Origin: Bacteroides sedimenti
GTDB lineage: Bacteria > Bacteroidota > Bacteroidia > Bacteroidales > Bacteroidaceae
Assembly: GCF_040365225.1 (NCBI RefSeq)
Contig: NZ_AP028055.1
Span: forward strand, 3,534,001-3,598,000
Reading direction: 5' to 3'
Length of the DNA stretch: 64,000 nt
Numbering within the stretch: the stretch's first letter is position 1; each line of letters starts with the position of its first letter. Position numbers and translations under genes: made by a program. A model generated the notes under the pieces. The model saw only the letters and a program-made list of their open reading frames with translations, was not told where the DNA came from and ran no database searches. Positions 55,401 through 64,000 of the stretch are shown in pieces.

Positions 55401-58337
55401 TTTGTGAATTTCTGTTTTGTAAAGAATGACACAGTTTATCAACAAGGCAATAGCATTGATAAAGCTTTACCAGATAAGAAGCTTTTCTTAAAATGGGAAA
55501 CATTCCGCAATAAGTTACAACCGGGACAAAAGGAAGAGTGGAAATTAACCATTGCTGAGGATCCAAAAGATGCGCCTGCAAATGCTGAGCTTCTAGCAAC
55601 TATGTATGATCTCTCTCTGGATAATATCTGGAAAGGTGCTCAACAATTACGTACATATTGCGAAAGGAATGTGCCGGCAATTAACTGGAAATATTCAGAA
55701 TATGACAAAAATTTCTTTGGTTTTTATAGTTCTCTAAAAGTCGATTTATTAAAGGGGTTTTCTTATGACAATTTAATGAGGACTTATCTAGATGATTATG
55801 AAAGCGGTACTTTAGAATGTACAAGTCTGAAAGTAAAAGAGACGGGTAAAATGTCATTGGCTAGCTCAACGTTTGTTCCTCCACCTCCTCAATTAAAGAG
55901 CTCTGTTAAATTCGTTGCTCCGATAATTAATGAGGACTCCGAGGTTAACGAAAAGTATGAAATCGAGGAATTCGAAAAAGCGGATGAATCCCAGGATGAA
56001 CCTTTAAACACCACCGTCCCGGTACGTGAGAACTTCAACGAAACGGCTTTCTTTTATCCTCAATTAAGAACCAACGAAAAAGGGGAAATCAGTTTCTCCT
56101 TCACTGTACCCGAAAGCCTTACCCGCTGGAAGTTCAAGGGGATTGCCCATACCAAGGAGATGCTTACCGGAACCATTGATGGTGAAACGGTGACCAGTAA
56201 GGAGTTTATGCTCTCTCCCAATATGCCACGCTTTGTTAGGGTAGGAGATAGCAGTTCCATTTCGGCCCGCATCATCAATGTTTCCCCGAAAGATGTGAGG
56301 GGAGAGGTGAAGATGCAACTGTTCGATCCGGCTACCGAAAGGGTGTTGTTCACGCAAAAACAACCTTTCTCTGTAAAAGCAGGTGAGACCGGCAGTGCTT
56401 CGTTTGAATTTGTGGCCGATGAAAGTCATTCACTGCTGGGCTGCCGGTTGGTGGCCGATGGCGGCACCTTCAGCGATGGCGAACAGCACCTGCTTCCTGT
56501 GTTGAGCAACAAGGAACGGATTATCGAAACACTGGCTATGCCCATCCGTGGGAACCAGACACGCGAATTCTCTACGAAGGAACTTTTCAACGGAAACTCC
56601 AAGACAGCCACCGAGCGTAAGCTGACGGTGGAATTTACCGGCAATCCGGCATGGTACGCCGTGCAGAGCCTGCCCAGCCTTTCCAACCCGACCAACGAAA
56701 ATGCGATATCCTGGGCCACTGCCTTCTATGCCAACTCCCTGGCTTCGTCCATTATGAACGCACAGCCCCACATGAAACTGGTGTTCGACCAGTGGAAGTC
56801 GGAAGGAGAAACCAAGGAAACGCTGTGGAGCAACCTGCAGAAGAATCAGGATGTAAAGAATATCTTGCTCGAGGAGTCGCCCTGGTTGACCGAAGCCACA
56901 AATGAAGCCGAGCAGAAACAACGTCTGGCTGTGCTGTTTGATTTGAATGCCATCCAATACAAGATTCAGTATGCTTTGGCAAAACTGAAAGAGCTGCAAG
57001 TGGATGACGGGTCTTGGTCCTGGTACAAGGGAATGAATGGCAGCCGTTACATCACCCAATTTGTGCTTGAAACCATTGGACGATTGAGCAAACTTTCCGG
57101 GAAACCGCTGGAAGGTGATGCACTCGCCATGCAGCAATCGGCATTCAGTTTCTTGCACGAAGAGATGCTGCAGAAATACAAAAAGCAGAAGAAAGACGAA
57201 AAGAAGAACGGTCCTTCCCTGGGCTTGGACGATGAGTCGCTGCACTACCTTTATCTTTGCGCACTGACCGGAGAGAAGATTCCTGCGGAAAACATGGAAG
57301 CCTATAACTATTACCTGAGTAAGGTGAACCAGACAATGACCAACCAGACACTTATGGGAAAAGCCCTCTCGGCCATCGTTCTGGCAAAAGCGGGCAAGCA
57401 TGCCGAAGCTAAGGACTTCCTCAACTCGATGAAAGAGTACGCAGTCAATACGGATGAGATGGGCATGTTCTATGCCTCAAGCGTGAATCCTTATTACTGG
57501 TATGGCAATAATATAAAAATGCAGACCGCCATACTGGAAGCCTTTGACGAAACATCAAAGGATGCTGCTTCGGTGGAAGAGCTAAAAATGTGGCTACTGA
57601 AGCAGAAGCAGGCACAATCCTGGGATTCTCCCGTTTCTACGGTGAATGCCGTTTATGCGTTATTGAAGCGAGGCAGCAACCTGCTGGATAACCCCGGCGA
57701 TGTGCGCATTACTTTCGGCAACGAGGTGATGGAAACCTATGCTCCCGCCAAGACAACAGTGCCTTCAACCGGATACATCAAGAAATCGTTCGAGGACAAG
57801 GCTGTTACCTCTTCGCTGAATAAAATTACGGTGGAGAAACGCGATGCCGGCATTGCCTGGGGAGCCGCCTATGCGCAGTATCTGGAAGAAATAGACAATA
57901 TGAAGCAGCAAGGCAAGGAGCTGAATGTTTCTAAGACGTTATATGTGGAACGCCAGGTGAACGGAGTGAAGGAACTCCACCCATTGAAGGGGAATACCAC
58001 TCTGAAAGTGGGTGACAAGGTGGTTGCCCGCCTTATAATCAAGGTAGATAGGGACATGGACTTTGTGCAGTTGAAGGATCAGCGTGCCGCTTGCTTCGAA
58101 CCGCTCGAATCCCTGTCTGGTTACCGCTGGGGAGCTGGTACAGGATACTACGTTGCCGTGAAAGATGCTTCCACAAACTTCTTCTTCGATGCCCTGAGTA
58201 AAGGGACCTATGTGTTGGAACACTCCTTCTTCGTGACCAGAGCAGGAAACTATTCCTCTGGAATTGCCACCCTGCAGTCGGCCTATGCACCTGAGTTCGC
58301 CTCCCATTCCGCTTCGGAACGGGTAGTTGTGGAGTAA
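52488..58337 (+). CDS. Alpha-2-macroglobulin family protein, copy 2
   Basis: A protein of 1,949 residues with the same layout as copy 1; the start is 52488 or 52497. The first 245 or so residues and the last 780 or so (from DESQDEPLNTTVPVRENFNETAFF) are nearly the same as in copy 1; over the latter I count about 35 replaced residues. The middle differs widely. There is no acidic run before the MG2 motif LYRPGQTVYVKG. The stretch just before the macroglobulin domain, where the bait region lies in this family, is unrelated and Pro-rich (STFVPPPPQLKSS). The thioester motif is also missing here (NPTNENAISW). The upstream DNA is duplicated too, including CATTCTTCCATG / TATTCTTCCATA and a GTTTACTTTG box. 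The pair may recognise different proteases. Confidence 0.88.
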   Translation: MKTMKIRLFSLLVFVMAGLSLSAQKQTYEKMWKEVAVLEKKDLPKSVVKKTDEIYRKALSERNSPQMFKAYLYNANAKLRIDADSFYVNLKGLEKWEAETKVPMDKAILNSMIAELYADYAKENSWELRKSKQLIGETPEDISEWSANLFIRKAFSCLRLSLKEQTLLQNTSTSSYAPIVKKGWTSDYFRHDMFHLLARRGLSILSFLEGLSKDVYPQTLLKSETAFTNTADFLKTPISDASEYDVIAEKLRIFQMQLAYYHSIGNKEAVLLTDLERLECIKNQFEGENGDEWEAMKKRELTNDPVIAAYNYLIQQNPSTEVCAEACLAKSNYVSEKSNLPLALEILNDAIKKYPKYKCIDILKYQKKMIISPDFNAVSPQVVYPGKEFDLKVNYNNLAGFTVNFYKVNLLITFPKLDECIKKKSFKKHLKLITSEHHSLVGPLDYQHKDSLFKIKAPAVGLYLMEVVPDSNNDYVSGQLFSSSAFKVLTRNLAENKTEIITLDAQSGQPISGVTVTLYVNNKGDQKEHSKVVTGHNGSVVVNNPKKLSWLTASKGNDVALPLQDIVVSQYNFEETNRNKEKITLLTDRSLYRPGQTVYVKGIAYNSALDTAHVVPNKKYTLQLLDANRKMIVEKTLQTNDFGSFTTEFSLPISLLDGQFQIKTDYGSTTFRVEEYKRPTFEMTFQPLEGSYTFNDSIRMKGTVKTFSGIAVQMNPVGYFVTRIACNRWGEYDDNDMIIATGEAIVDDKGVFEIPFKLIPGLNNDDDDNNIYTVRAILVDAAGETQTVEGSVVVGNHTLILSTDLADEICRDRAITATFNAENLNNKPVSVEGTYQLFKMNSKEAVLTGTFTSKKSQKLSAWNELPSGKYKLSLSAMDEKGRKSTSEKEIVLFSVNDQKSPVRNPMWCKLMDTTFAPGKPATILFGSGEKNVHVLYDVFSGGKQIESRRISLSDSVQRFDFSYKKEYGDGIFVNFCFVKNDTVYQQGNSIDKALPDKKLFLKWETFRNKLQPGQKEEWKLTIAEDPKDAPANAELLATMYDLSLDNIWKGAQQLRTYCERNVPAINWKYSEYDKNFFGFYSSLKVDLLKGFSYDNLMRTYLDDYESGTLECTSLKVKETGKMSLASSTFVPPPPQLKSSVKFVAPIINEDSEVNEKYEIEEFEKADESQDEPLNTTVPVRENFNETAFFYPQLRTNEKGEISFSFTVPESLTRWKFKGIAHTKEMLTGTIDGETVTSKEFMLSPNMPRFVRVGDSSSISARIINVSPKDVRGEVKMQLFDPATERVLFTQKQPFSVKAGETGSASFEFVADESHSLLGCRLVADGGTFSDGEQHLLPVLSNKERIIETLAMPIRGNQTREFSTKELFNGNSKTATERKLTVEFTGNPAWYAVQSLPSLSNPTNENAISWATAFYANSLASSIMNAQPHMKLVFDQWKSEGETKETLWSNLQKNQDVKNILLEESPWLTEATNEAEQKQRLAVLFDLNAIQYKIQYALAKLKELQVDDGSWSWYKGMNGSRYITQFVLETIGRLSKLSGKPLEGDALAMQQSAFSFLHEEMLQKYKKQKKDEKKNGPSLGLDDESLHYLYLCALTGEKIPAENMEAYNYYLSKVNQTMTNQTLMGKALSAIVLAKAGKHAEAKDFLNSMKEYAVNTDEMGMFYASSVNPYYWYGNNIKMQTAILEAFDETSKDAASVEELKMWLLKQKQAQSWDSPVSTVNAVYALLKRGSNLLDNPGDVRITFGNEVMETYAPAKTTVPSTGYIKKSFEDKAVTSSLNKITVEKRDAGIAWGAAYAQYLEEIDNMKQQGKELNVSKTLYVERQVNGVKELHPLKGNTTLKVGDKVVARLIIKVDRDMDFVQLKDQRAACFEPLESLSGYRWGAGTGYYVAVKDASTNFFFDALSKGTYVLEHSFFVTRAGNYSSGIATLQSAYAPEFASHSASERVVVE

Positions 58338-58361
58338 TGCAAGCTTTTTTAGCGAATGGAA

Positions 58362-58393
58362 TTGCTTTATGTGAAGGAAAAAACTTAAATTTG
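58362..58393 (+). promoter_or_regulatory. Promoter of the DUF1573-meaB operon
   Basis: TTG (58362-58364), 21 bases, TAAATTTG (58386-58393), 36 bases before the ATG at 58430. No clear terminator separates it from the macroglobulin gene, so read-through is possible. Confidence 0.6.
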
Positions 58394-58429
58394 TCAGCAG
58401 AAGTATGAATATTAATAAAACAACTATAC

Positions 58430-59518
58430 ATGAAACGTCTCTTTTTGCTCACATGTTCTCTGTTTTTTCTTTCACAGGCAGTCTGGTCTCAGGCGAGAAT
58501 CTCAACCAATGAAGATGTCTACGATTTTGGAATCATACCGAGAAACAAACCGGTGACAAAAGAATTTCTGATTACCAATACAGGAAATCAGCCATTGGTG
58601 ATATACAATGTTGACGCTTCATGCGCATGTACTGCGAATGGATGGACAAAGAGACCGATTGCTCCGGGAGATACGGGACATGTCCGTTCAACATTCGATG
58701 CCAAAACGATGGGACATTTCTATAAAACAGTAAATATATACAGCAATGCATCCAATGGAGTTAAGCACGTTGGATTGAAAGGTGAAGTCGCTCTTGACGT
58801 AATAAACTATAAGAAAGAACTGGCTTACGAAATAGGTCCGTTCCGTTTGGATAAAAGATACATAGAATTCCCCCCGGCAAATAGCGGAGATATGCCAAGT
58901 GCAGAAATCCAAGTAGCCAATACTTCTGAAAAAGCTTTGGATGTTACATTGATGCATTTGCCATCATATCTGAAAGCGGAAGCCACTCCAAAGATTCTGA
59001 ATCGTGGACGAAAAGGGAAAATTACATTGACTCTCGATACAAAACAACTGAAAGAACTTGGGTTGACTCAAGTACCGGTCTATTTGGCACGTTATTCGGG
59101 AGATAAGGTAAGTCCAGATAATGAGATTGATATTTCGGCAATATTGCTTCCCGGGTTCTCCGGAATGACTCCGTTCCAGCAGAATAATGCTCCAAAGATC
59201 AGTCTGTCTGCAACGGAACTAAATTTAGGAGAGATTCCACTGAAGGGAAAAGTATCGCAAACAATAATTATTACCAATACAGGAAAAACCCGTTTGGAAA
59301 TAAAGAAACTGCAAGTGTTTAATTCTGCTGTGGGAGTTAGTTTAGGAAAGAAGAATATTCAACCTGGACAGACAACCAAGCTTAAAGTTGATATCAGCGG
59401 AAAATGGCTTAAGAAGACCAAAGGTGAAAAGAAAGTCATGATGATTACCAATGATCCGGCAAATCCTTTGGTAATGATTAATCTGAAGGTAAAAATTAAA
59501 GAAGATACAAAAAAATGA
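58430..59518 (+). CDS. DUF1573 domain exported protein
   Basis: A protein of 362 residues with a signal peptide (MKRLFLLTCSLFFLSQAVWSQ). It has two DUF1573 / ASH-like immunoglobulin modules: DFGIIPRNKPVTKEFLITNTGNQPLVI with SCACTAN (residues about 30-125), and LNLGEIPLKGKVSQTIIITNTGKTRLEI (about 260-350). The CAC pair after the first module is a usual DUF1573 feature. It is likely periplasmic or surface-exposed with a binding rather than catalytic role. It overlaps meaB by 4 bases (ATGA). Confidence 0.85.
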   Translation: MKRLFLLTCSLFFLSQAVWSQARISTNEDVYDFGIIPRNKPVTKEFLITNTGNQPLVIYNVDASCACTANGWTKRPIAPGDTGHVRSTFDAKTMGHFYKTVNIYSNASNGVKHVGLKGEVALDVINYKKELAYEIGPFRLDKRYIEFPPANSGDMPSAEIQVANTSEKALDVTLMHLPSYLKAEATPKILNRGRKGKITLTLDTKQLKELGLTQVPVYLARYSGDKVSPDNEIDISAILLPGFSGMTPFQQNNAPKISLSATELNLGEIPLKGKVSQTIIITNTGKTRLEIKKLQVFNSAVGVSLGKKNIQPGQTTKLKVDISGKWLKKTKGEKKVMMITNDPANPLVMINLKVKIKEDTKK

Positions 59519-60615
59519 AACATCCCGAGAATAGTGACGATTACAAAGGATTGACCGTTAATAAGGGTATAGAACAGCCCTCATCCGTTAATCCTTACCT
59601 GAAGTTGCGTCGTCCGCCCAGGAAACGTAAACTTACAGTCGGTGAATATGTGGAAGGTATTGTGAAGGGTGATGTTACCATTCTGAGTCAGGCTGTAACT
59701 TTGGTTGAGAGCATCCGGCACGAACATCAGGCAATAGCTCAGGAGGTTATTGAGAAATGTTTACCCTATTCAGGAAATTCCATCCGTGTCGGAATAAGCG
59801 GCGTTCCCGGTGCAGGGAAAAGTACTTCGATTGATGTGTTCGGTATGCATGTGCTCGAAAAAGGAGGAAAGCTGGCTGTTCTGGCCATTGACCCCAGTAG
59901 CGAACGTTCCAAGGGAAGTATCCTGGGCGACAAAACCCGTATGGAGAGCCTCTCTGTCCATCCCGATTCATTTATACGCCCCAGTCCTTCGGCTGGCTCA
60001 TTGGGTGGAGTGGCGCGCAAAACTCGGGAGACTATCATTCTATGTGAAGCTGCCGGATTTGATAAGATCTTTGTGGAGACTGTAGGGGTAGGGCAGAGCG
60101 AAACAGCTGTTCACTCCATGGTCGATTTCTTTTTACTTATCCAGCTGGCAGGTACCGGTGACGAACTTCAGGGGATTAAACGAGGCATTATGGAAATGGC
60201 CGATGGCATTGTGATAAACAAGGCCGATGGAAACAACATTGAAAAAGCGAAACTGGCACAGACACAGTTCAGCAACGCCTTGCATCTGTTTCCCGCACCC
60301 GAGTCGGGCTGGACTCCACAGGTACTTACCTATTCAGGCTTCTATAACATCGGAGTAAAAGAGATATGGGATATGGTTTATGCCTATGTCGACTTTGTGA
60401 AAGGGAACGGCTATTTTGATTATCGCAGAAACGAACAGTCCAAATACTGGATGTACGAATCAATTAATGAACATCTTCGGAGTAGTTTCTATAATCATCC
60501 TGTGATAAGAGAGATGCTCGAAGAGAAGGAACGTCAGGTTTTGAATGCAGATCTCACCTCTTTTGTGGCTGCGAAAAGACTGCTTGATACCTATTTTAGT
60601 GAGCTGAAGAAATAA
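59515..60615 (+). CDS. meaB: Methylmalonyl-CoA mutase-associated GTPase MeaB
   Basis: A G3E-type GTPase of 366 residues that protects and reloads adenosylcobalamin in methylmalonyl-CoA mutase. Walker A GVPGAGKST is at residues 96-104, followed by AIDPSSERSKGSILGDKTRM, the switch region FVETVGVGQSE, and the base-recognition motif NKAD. Methylmalonyl-CoA mutase is not in this window; it supports the succinate-propionate route typical of Bacteroidales. It is translationally coupled to the DUF1573 gene. Confidence 0.95.
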   Translation: MKHPENSDDYKGLTVNKGIEQPSSVNPYLKLRRPPRKRKLTVGEYVEGIVKGDVTILSQAVTLVESIRHEHQAIAQEVIEKCLPYSGNSIRVGISGVPGAGKSTSIDVFGMHVLEKGGKLAVLAIDPSSERSKGSILGDKTRMESLSVHPDSFIRPSPSAGSLGGVARKTRETIILCEAAGFDKIFVETVGVGQSETAVHSMVDFFLLIQLAGTGDELQGIKRGIMEMADGIVINKADGNNIEKAKLAQTQFSNALHLFPAPESGWTPQVLTYSGFYNIGVKEIWDMVYAYVDFVKGNGYFDYRRNEQSKYWMYESINEHLRSSFYNHPVIREMLEEKERQVLNADLTSFVAAKRLLDTYFSELKK

Positions 60616-60621
60616 AAACTA

Positions 60622-60679
60622 AACGATATACAACAATAAAGGCCATCTTTGGAGGTGGCCTTTATTGTTGTATATCGTT
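60622..60679. terminator. Convergent terminator between meaB and pfkA
   Basis: A perfect 24-bp stem (60622-60645 with 60656-60679), arm starting AACGATATACAACAATAAAG, 10-base loop. It sits 6 bases past meaB and 11 bases before the end of pfkA and serves both strands. Confidence 0.88.
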
Positions 60680-60690
60680 AATACAAGGAA

Positions 60691-61671
60691 TCAGATGGAA
60701 AGTGTGCGAAGCACATTAACCAGCTCCTTATTAATAGGTTTATCGTTCTTGATTGCTTTAGTGAAAGGTACATAAACCACCTGATCGTTTTCAATACCGA
60801 TCATTACATTGCGCTGACCTTCCAGAATTGCATCGATACTTGCGGCACCCAGACGGCTTGCCAGTATGCGGTCGTGTGCAGATGGGCTTCCACCACGTTG
60901 CAGGTGACCTAAGATTGTTACACGAACATCATACTGAGGATACTCGTTTTTTACACGTTCTGCATAGTGCATTGCCCCACCGGTTATTTCGCTTTCTGCC
61001 ACAATAACGATACTACTGTTTTTTGATTTGCGGTAACCGCTCTTGATGAACTCTTCCAACTGGTCTACTTCTGTGCTGCATTCCGGAATGATTGCTGCCT
61101 CTGCTCCGGATGCGATTGCACCGTTCAGCGCAAGGAAGCCGGCATCACGTCCCATTACTTCGATAAAGAACAATCTTTCGTGCGAAGTGGCTGTATCTCT
61201 GATTTTATCTACCGCCTCAAGAATTGTATTTAATGCAGTATCGTAACCAATTGTGGTATCCGTTCCAAATAAATCATTGTCAATTGTTCCAGGAAGCCCA
61301 ATGCAGGGAATGTCATATTCCTGTGCAAAGATACGTGCTCCTGTTAAGGAACCGTCTCCTCCGATTACAACCAAGGCATCAATGCCTTCTTTAACCATTG
61401 TTTCATGTGCTACCTTTCTTCCTTCGGGAGTCAGGAACTCCTTGCAGCGTGCAGTTTTCAGGATTGTTCCACCTAATTGAATAATGTTACTTACGTTTTG
61501 GCTTTTAAACTCTTGGATCTCCCCAGTAATTAAGCCTTTGTAACCTCTGTAGATGCCTTTTACCTGAAGGCCGTTATATATAGCTGCGCGAGTTACTGCG
61601 CGGATTGCTGCATTCATACCAGGAGCATCTCCTCCGGAAGTAAGTATTCCTACACATTTTACCGTACCCAT
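60691..61671 (-). CDS. pfkA: ATP-dependent 6-phosphofructokinase
   Basis: A protein of 326 residues, close to E. coli PfkA (320). [17 protein letters not shown] and [11 protein letters not shown] form the ATP site; [13 protein letters not shown] carries the catalytic Asp; [13 protein letters not shown] and [18 protein letters not shown] follow. It commits fructose 6-phosphate to glycolysis. It is a single gene with promoter 61698-61705. Confidence 0.96.
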   Translation of the reverse strand: MGTVKCVGILTSGGDAPGMNAAIRAVTRAAIYNGLQVKGIYRGYKGLITGEIQEFKSQNVSNIIQLGGTILKTARCKEFLTPEGRKVAHETMVKEGIDALVVIGGDGSLTGARIFAQEYDIPCIGLPGTIDNDLFGTDTTIGYDTALNTILEAVDKIRDTATSHERLFFIEVMGRDAGFLALNGAIASGAEAAIIPECSTEVDQLEEFIKSGYRKSKNSSIVIVAESEITGGAMHYAERVKNEYPQYDVRVTILGHLQRGGSPSAHDRILASRLGAASIDAILEGQRNVMIGIENDQVVYVPFTKAIKNDKPINKELVNVLRTLSI

Positions 61672-61697
61672 ACCTTTTTTGTTTTAAATTGTAGGTG

Positions 61698-61705
61698 CAA
61701 AGTTA
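61698..61705 (-). promoter_or_regulatory. Promoter of pfkA
   Basis: Minus-strand TAACTTTG, match to TAnnTTTG, 27 bases before the start codon. The upstream TTG is 25 bases away, longer than ideal. Confidence 0.5.
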
Positions 61706-61785
61706 AGAAAATCTACGATTAAACAGATTTCAATCTCTTTAATCTAATACTGATTCTTATAAATAAAGTTAATGAATGGCCTTTT

Positions 61786-62655
61786 TTACGATTCAACAAT
61801 GATTTTGTTGATGTATGTTTGAACCTCCTCCATCAACCATTTTGGGGTTGAGGTTGCCCCACAAATACCAATGGATTTTACTCCCTGTAACAATTGTGGG
61901 TTAATCTCTTCGGGACTGTCAATCAGGAAAGAGTTTGGATTTACTTTGCAACATTCATTAAAAAGTATCTTGCCGTTGGAGCTCTTTTTCCCACTGACAA
62001 AGAAAATCAGGTCGTGCGAAGCTGCAAAACGTTGTATGTGTGGCATGCGGTTTGCAACCTGACGGCAGATGGAATCATAAAACTCGAATGTCGCATCCGG
62101 TGAGATATGTTCCTTGATGTATTCCACTATTTTCTGAAATTCGTCCAGCGATTTGGTTGTTTGTGAATAAAGACGGATGTTCTTGTTGAAATCAAGCTTT
62201 GTCACCTCTTCCAGTTTCTCAATGACAATGGCCTCGCCAGAGGTTTGTCCTACCAATCCAAGTACTTCAGCATGACCATTTTTACCGTATATCACAATCT
62301 GTCTTTCCTTGTCGGGCATTGCATACTGCTGTTTAATCCGCTGCTGCAGTTTAAGCACCACAGGGCAGGTTGCATCAATAATCTCTATATTGTTTTCTTT
62401 GGCAATGGCATAAGTTTCGGGTGGTTCGCCGTGTGCCCTGAGTAACACCTTGGCATTATGCAGTTGCTTGAACTCCTCGTGATTGATAGTTATTAGTCCC
62501 ATCTCTCTGAGTCGTTCCACCTCTTTGCTGTTGTGTACAATGTCTCCCAGGCAATAGAGGGTTTCCCCTTTTGCCAGTTCTTCCTCTGCTTTCTTTATGG
62601 CTGTGACCACTCCGAAGCAGAATCCTGATCCTTTGTCAATCTCAACTTTAATCAT
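61786..62655 (-). CDS. ispH: 4-hydroxy-3-methylbut-2-enyl diphosphate reductase
   Basis: A protein of 289 residues that makes IPP and DMAPP, the last step of the MEP isoprenoid pathway. The start is the ATG at 62655 (MIKVEIDKGSGFCFGV), one base past the cmk stop; a longer frame into cmk is rejected. The three Fe-S cysteines are C13 (GFCFG), C97 (ATCPVV) and C197 (DSICRQV), the same spacing as E. coli C12, C96 and C197. It is third in the run porQ-cmk-ispH. Confidence 0.96.
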   Translation of the reverse strand: MIKVEIDKGSGFCFGVVTAIKKAEEELAKGETLYCLGDIVHNSKEVERLREMGLITINHEEFKQLHNAKVLLRAHGEPPETYAIAKENNIEIIDATCPVVLKLQQRIKQQYAMPDKERQIVIYGKNGHAEVLGLVGQTSGEAIVIEKLEEVTKLDFNKNIRLYSQTTKSLDEFQKIVEYIKEHISPDATFEFYDSICRQVANRMPHIQRFAASHDLIFFVSGKKSSNGKILFNECCKVNPNSFLIDSPEEINPQLLQGVKSIGICGATSTPKWLMEEVQTYINKIIVES

Positions 62656-62656
62656 G

Positions 62657-63364
62657 TTAGTTTGATGTTTGGGTAGCCTTCTCAAATTGCTGGAGCAGCC
62701 AATCTTTTTGTTCATCGACGGTCAGCAGACTGTTATCCAGTAAGATTGCGTCAGCTGCTCTTTTCAGAGGACTTACTTCACGATTCTGGTCCTGATAATC
62801 CCTGTCTTTCACATTCTTCAGAATCTCCTCAAATTTAACTTCCATCCCTTTAGCCACCATTTCGTCGTATCGGCGAAGAGCTCTGATTTCGGGTGAGGCG
62901 GTTACAAATATCTTCAATTCCGATTCAGGGAAAACGGTAGTTCCTATGTCGCGCCCGTCCATCACAATACCTTTTTCTTTCCCCATCTCCTGCTGCTGAT
63001 TAACCAATGCCTCACGTACAAAATCTATCGCGCTTACCCGGCTTACTTTTGAAGATACTTCCATGGTACGTATCTCTTCTTCCACATTCTCACCATTCAG
63101 ATAAGTCTGAGGGAGGTTTGTCTTTTCATCCAGTTTGAATGATATATGGATATCTTTGATCCGGAGTTCCAGTTCGGGAATGTTTATTTCACCATTGGTA
63201 AAGAGCCCGTTTTTAATGCAATAAAGTGTTACGGCGCGATACATGGCCCCGCTGTCGATGTAAATATAGCCAATTGCTCTGGCAAGATCTTTTGCCATAG
63301 TGCTTTTACCACAGGAAGAGAAACCGTCAATAGCTATGATTATTTTTCTTGTAGAGTTGTTCAT
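62657..63364 (-). CDS. cmk: Cytidylate kinase
   Basis: A protein of 235 residues that phosphorylates CMP and dCMP. The P-loop GFSSCGKST is at residues 14-22, followed by [14 protein letters not shown], the conserved [11 protein letters not shown] loop and [10 protein letters not shown] near the end. It starts 22 bases after the porQ-like gene ends and is followed by ispH after 1 base. Confidence 0.95.
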   Translation of the reverse strand: MNNSTRKIIIAIDGFSSCGKSTMAKDLARAIGYIYIDSGAMYRAVTLYCIKNGLFTNGEINIPELELRIKDIHISFKLDEKTNLPQTYLNGENVEEEIRTMEVSSKVSRVSAIDFVREALVNQQQEMGKEKGIVMDGRDIGTTVFPESELKIFVTASPEIRALRRYDEMVAKGMEVKFEEILKNVKDRDYQDQNREVSPLKRAADAILLDNSLLTVDEQKDWLLQQFEKATQTSN

Positions 63365-63386
63365 GTTTTTTTAATCTCATTAAATA

Positions 63387-64000
63387 TTATAATGTCATTG
63401 CAAAATTGAATAGCAACGAAGAGCTTGATGTGTGATATTTAGCATACGATGCTCCGATTTTTAATCGTTTAATCTGAATGCCGGCACCCAAGGCCATACC
63501 CGACCATCCGCTGCTTTCGTTCACTTTCATTTCGCTTTTCCGTTTGCAGTTATATCCCAAAGAAACGTATGTGGTTTCGGATGGAAGAAAATCTACACCG
63601 AAAATAAAGTGGTTGAATAGTGTCTTGCTGAATTTTTCTTTTTCTTCTGAACCGGATTTGGTTGGAGATGATGACCAGTCGGTTAGGTCGTGCATTGTAA
63701 CCGATAACCTGAAAGGTGCATGAGAAAGTTTTTTGCTGAACCCGGCAAGCAGATCGAATGGTAGTTTCTCTCGCTCTTCGTCAAAAGCTTTTATTTGTCC
63801 GCCTAGGTTTCTGGCTACAATCGATGCTGATAATCCAGTATTTTCATTGAAATAGTTCAATCCAAGATCAACTCCCACGGCAAACGAGGAATATTTCTCA
63901 TAAGTGGAATAAATCATCCTGCCTGTTATCCCACCACTCCAGTAGTCTGACAGGTCATATGAATAGATTCCCGAAAAGGCCATGTCCTTAGCCGAGAAGG
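63387..64000 (-). CDS. PorQ-like type IX secretion / outer-membrane protein (partial)
   Basis: About 204 C-terminal codons; the frame stays open to the window edge, so the beginning is missing. The pattern is that of a PorV/FadL-type beta barrel: alternating strands (GGITGRMIYSTYEKYSSFAVGVDLGLNYF, LSASIVARNLGGQI, FIFGVDFLPSETTYVSLGYNCKRK, MALGAGIQIKRLKIGASYAKYH) ending in a terminal Phe/Leu strand (LLFNFAMTL). PorQ is linked to the T9SS, and a porQ-cmk-ispH order is common in Bacteroidales. It fits with the two sorting-domain proteins at the other end of the window, though the core T9SS genes are not here. Confidence 0.7.
   Translation of the reverse strand, partial: FSAKDMAFSGIYSYDLSDYWSGGITGRMIYSTYEKYSSFAVGVDLGLNYFNENTGLSASIVARNLGGQIKAFDEEREKLPFDLLAGFSKKLSHAPFRLSVTMHDLTDWSSSPTKSGSEEKEKFSKTLFNHFIFGVDFLPSETTYVSLGYNCKRKSEMKVNESSGWSGMALGAGIQIKRLKIGASYAKYHTSSSSLLFNFAMTL

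Noticed and set aside
56430..57401. Long minus-strand frame of 323 codons inside the second macroglobulin gene
   Set aside because: It is antisense to a conserved domain, has a counterpart only as broken frames in copy 1, and an unlikely composition.

Overview
The window is a stretch of Bacteroidota chromosome, most likely order Bacteroidales and Bacteroides-like. The reasons are a NigD-like lipoprotein, DUF3822, DUF349 and DUF5683 proteins, a PorQ-type protein, C-terminal type IX (T9SS) sorting domains, and promoters that fit the Bacteroides pattern (TTTG, about 20 bases, then TAnnTTTG) rather than sigma-70 boxes. Most genes are ordinary housekeeping genes. Accessory material lies at about 1-12.3 kb, 15-20.7 kb and 46-58.4 kb.

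Region 1 (1-12.3 kb, all +): the end of an endonuclease/exonuclease/phosphatase (EEP) protein; a second EEP protein in which the EEP domain appears to sit inside the first repeat of a beta-propeller; and a beta-helix protein. The second and third end in T9SS-like sorting domains. After a terminator come a GH89 alpha-N-acetylglucosaminidase and then a tight operon: glycerate kinase, GntP permease, a membrane acetyltransferase of the NagX/HGSNAT type, and a second GH89. The last two resemble the lysosomal acetylate-then-cleave step for terminal alpha-glucosamine.

Region 2 (12.4-20.8 kb): DUF3822 and a RecD-like helicase are followed by 1.25 kb of non-coding DNA. That DNA holds a 22-bp-period repeat array and two related hairpin elements whose cores are alike but whose arms differ, each pair of arms matching itself. 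Next is an AT-rich cluster of six small exported proteins or lipoproteins of unknown function. They include two interleaved paralogous pairs, a duplicated upstream region and probable gene remnants.

Region 3 (20.8-46.1 kb): a GH20 hexosaminidase, alaS, a MerR regulator, a RelA/SpoT enzyme, a lytic transglycosylase, DUF5683, parB-parA, surE-lpxB, a NigD-like lipoprotein, cdsA-ftsH-rsfS, tRNA-Gln(CTG), a DUF349 protein, mgtE, rsmA, a flippase-like membrane protein and pepD.

Region 4 (46.1-64 kb): a second 22-bp-period array precedes two tandem alpha-2-macroglobulin genes of about 5.9 kb each. Their ends are nearly identical and their middles diverge. They are followed by DUF1573-meaB, then on the minus strand pfkA and the porQ(partial)-cmk-ispH operon.

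Candidates for something new, in order: the paired hairpin elements and the lipoprotein cluster beside them, the two 22-bp arrays, the EEP-in-propeller protein, the NagX-GH89-glycerate operon, and the mosaic alpha-2-macroglobulin pair. All functions are read from sequence patterns; no database search was run.
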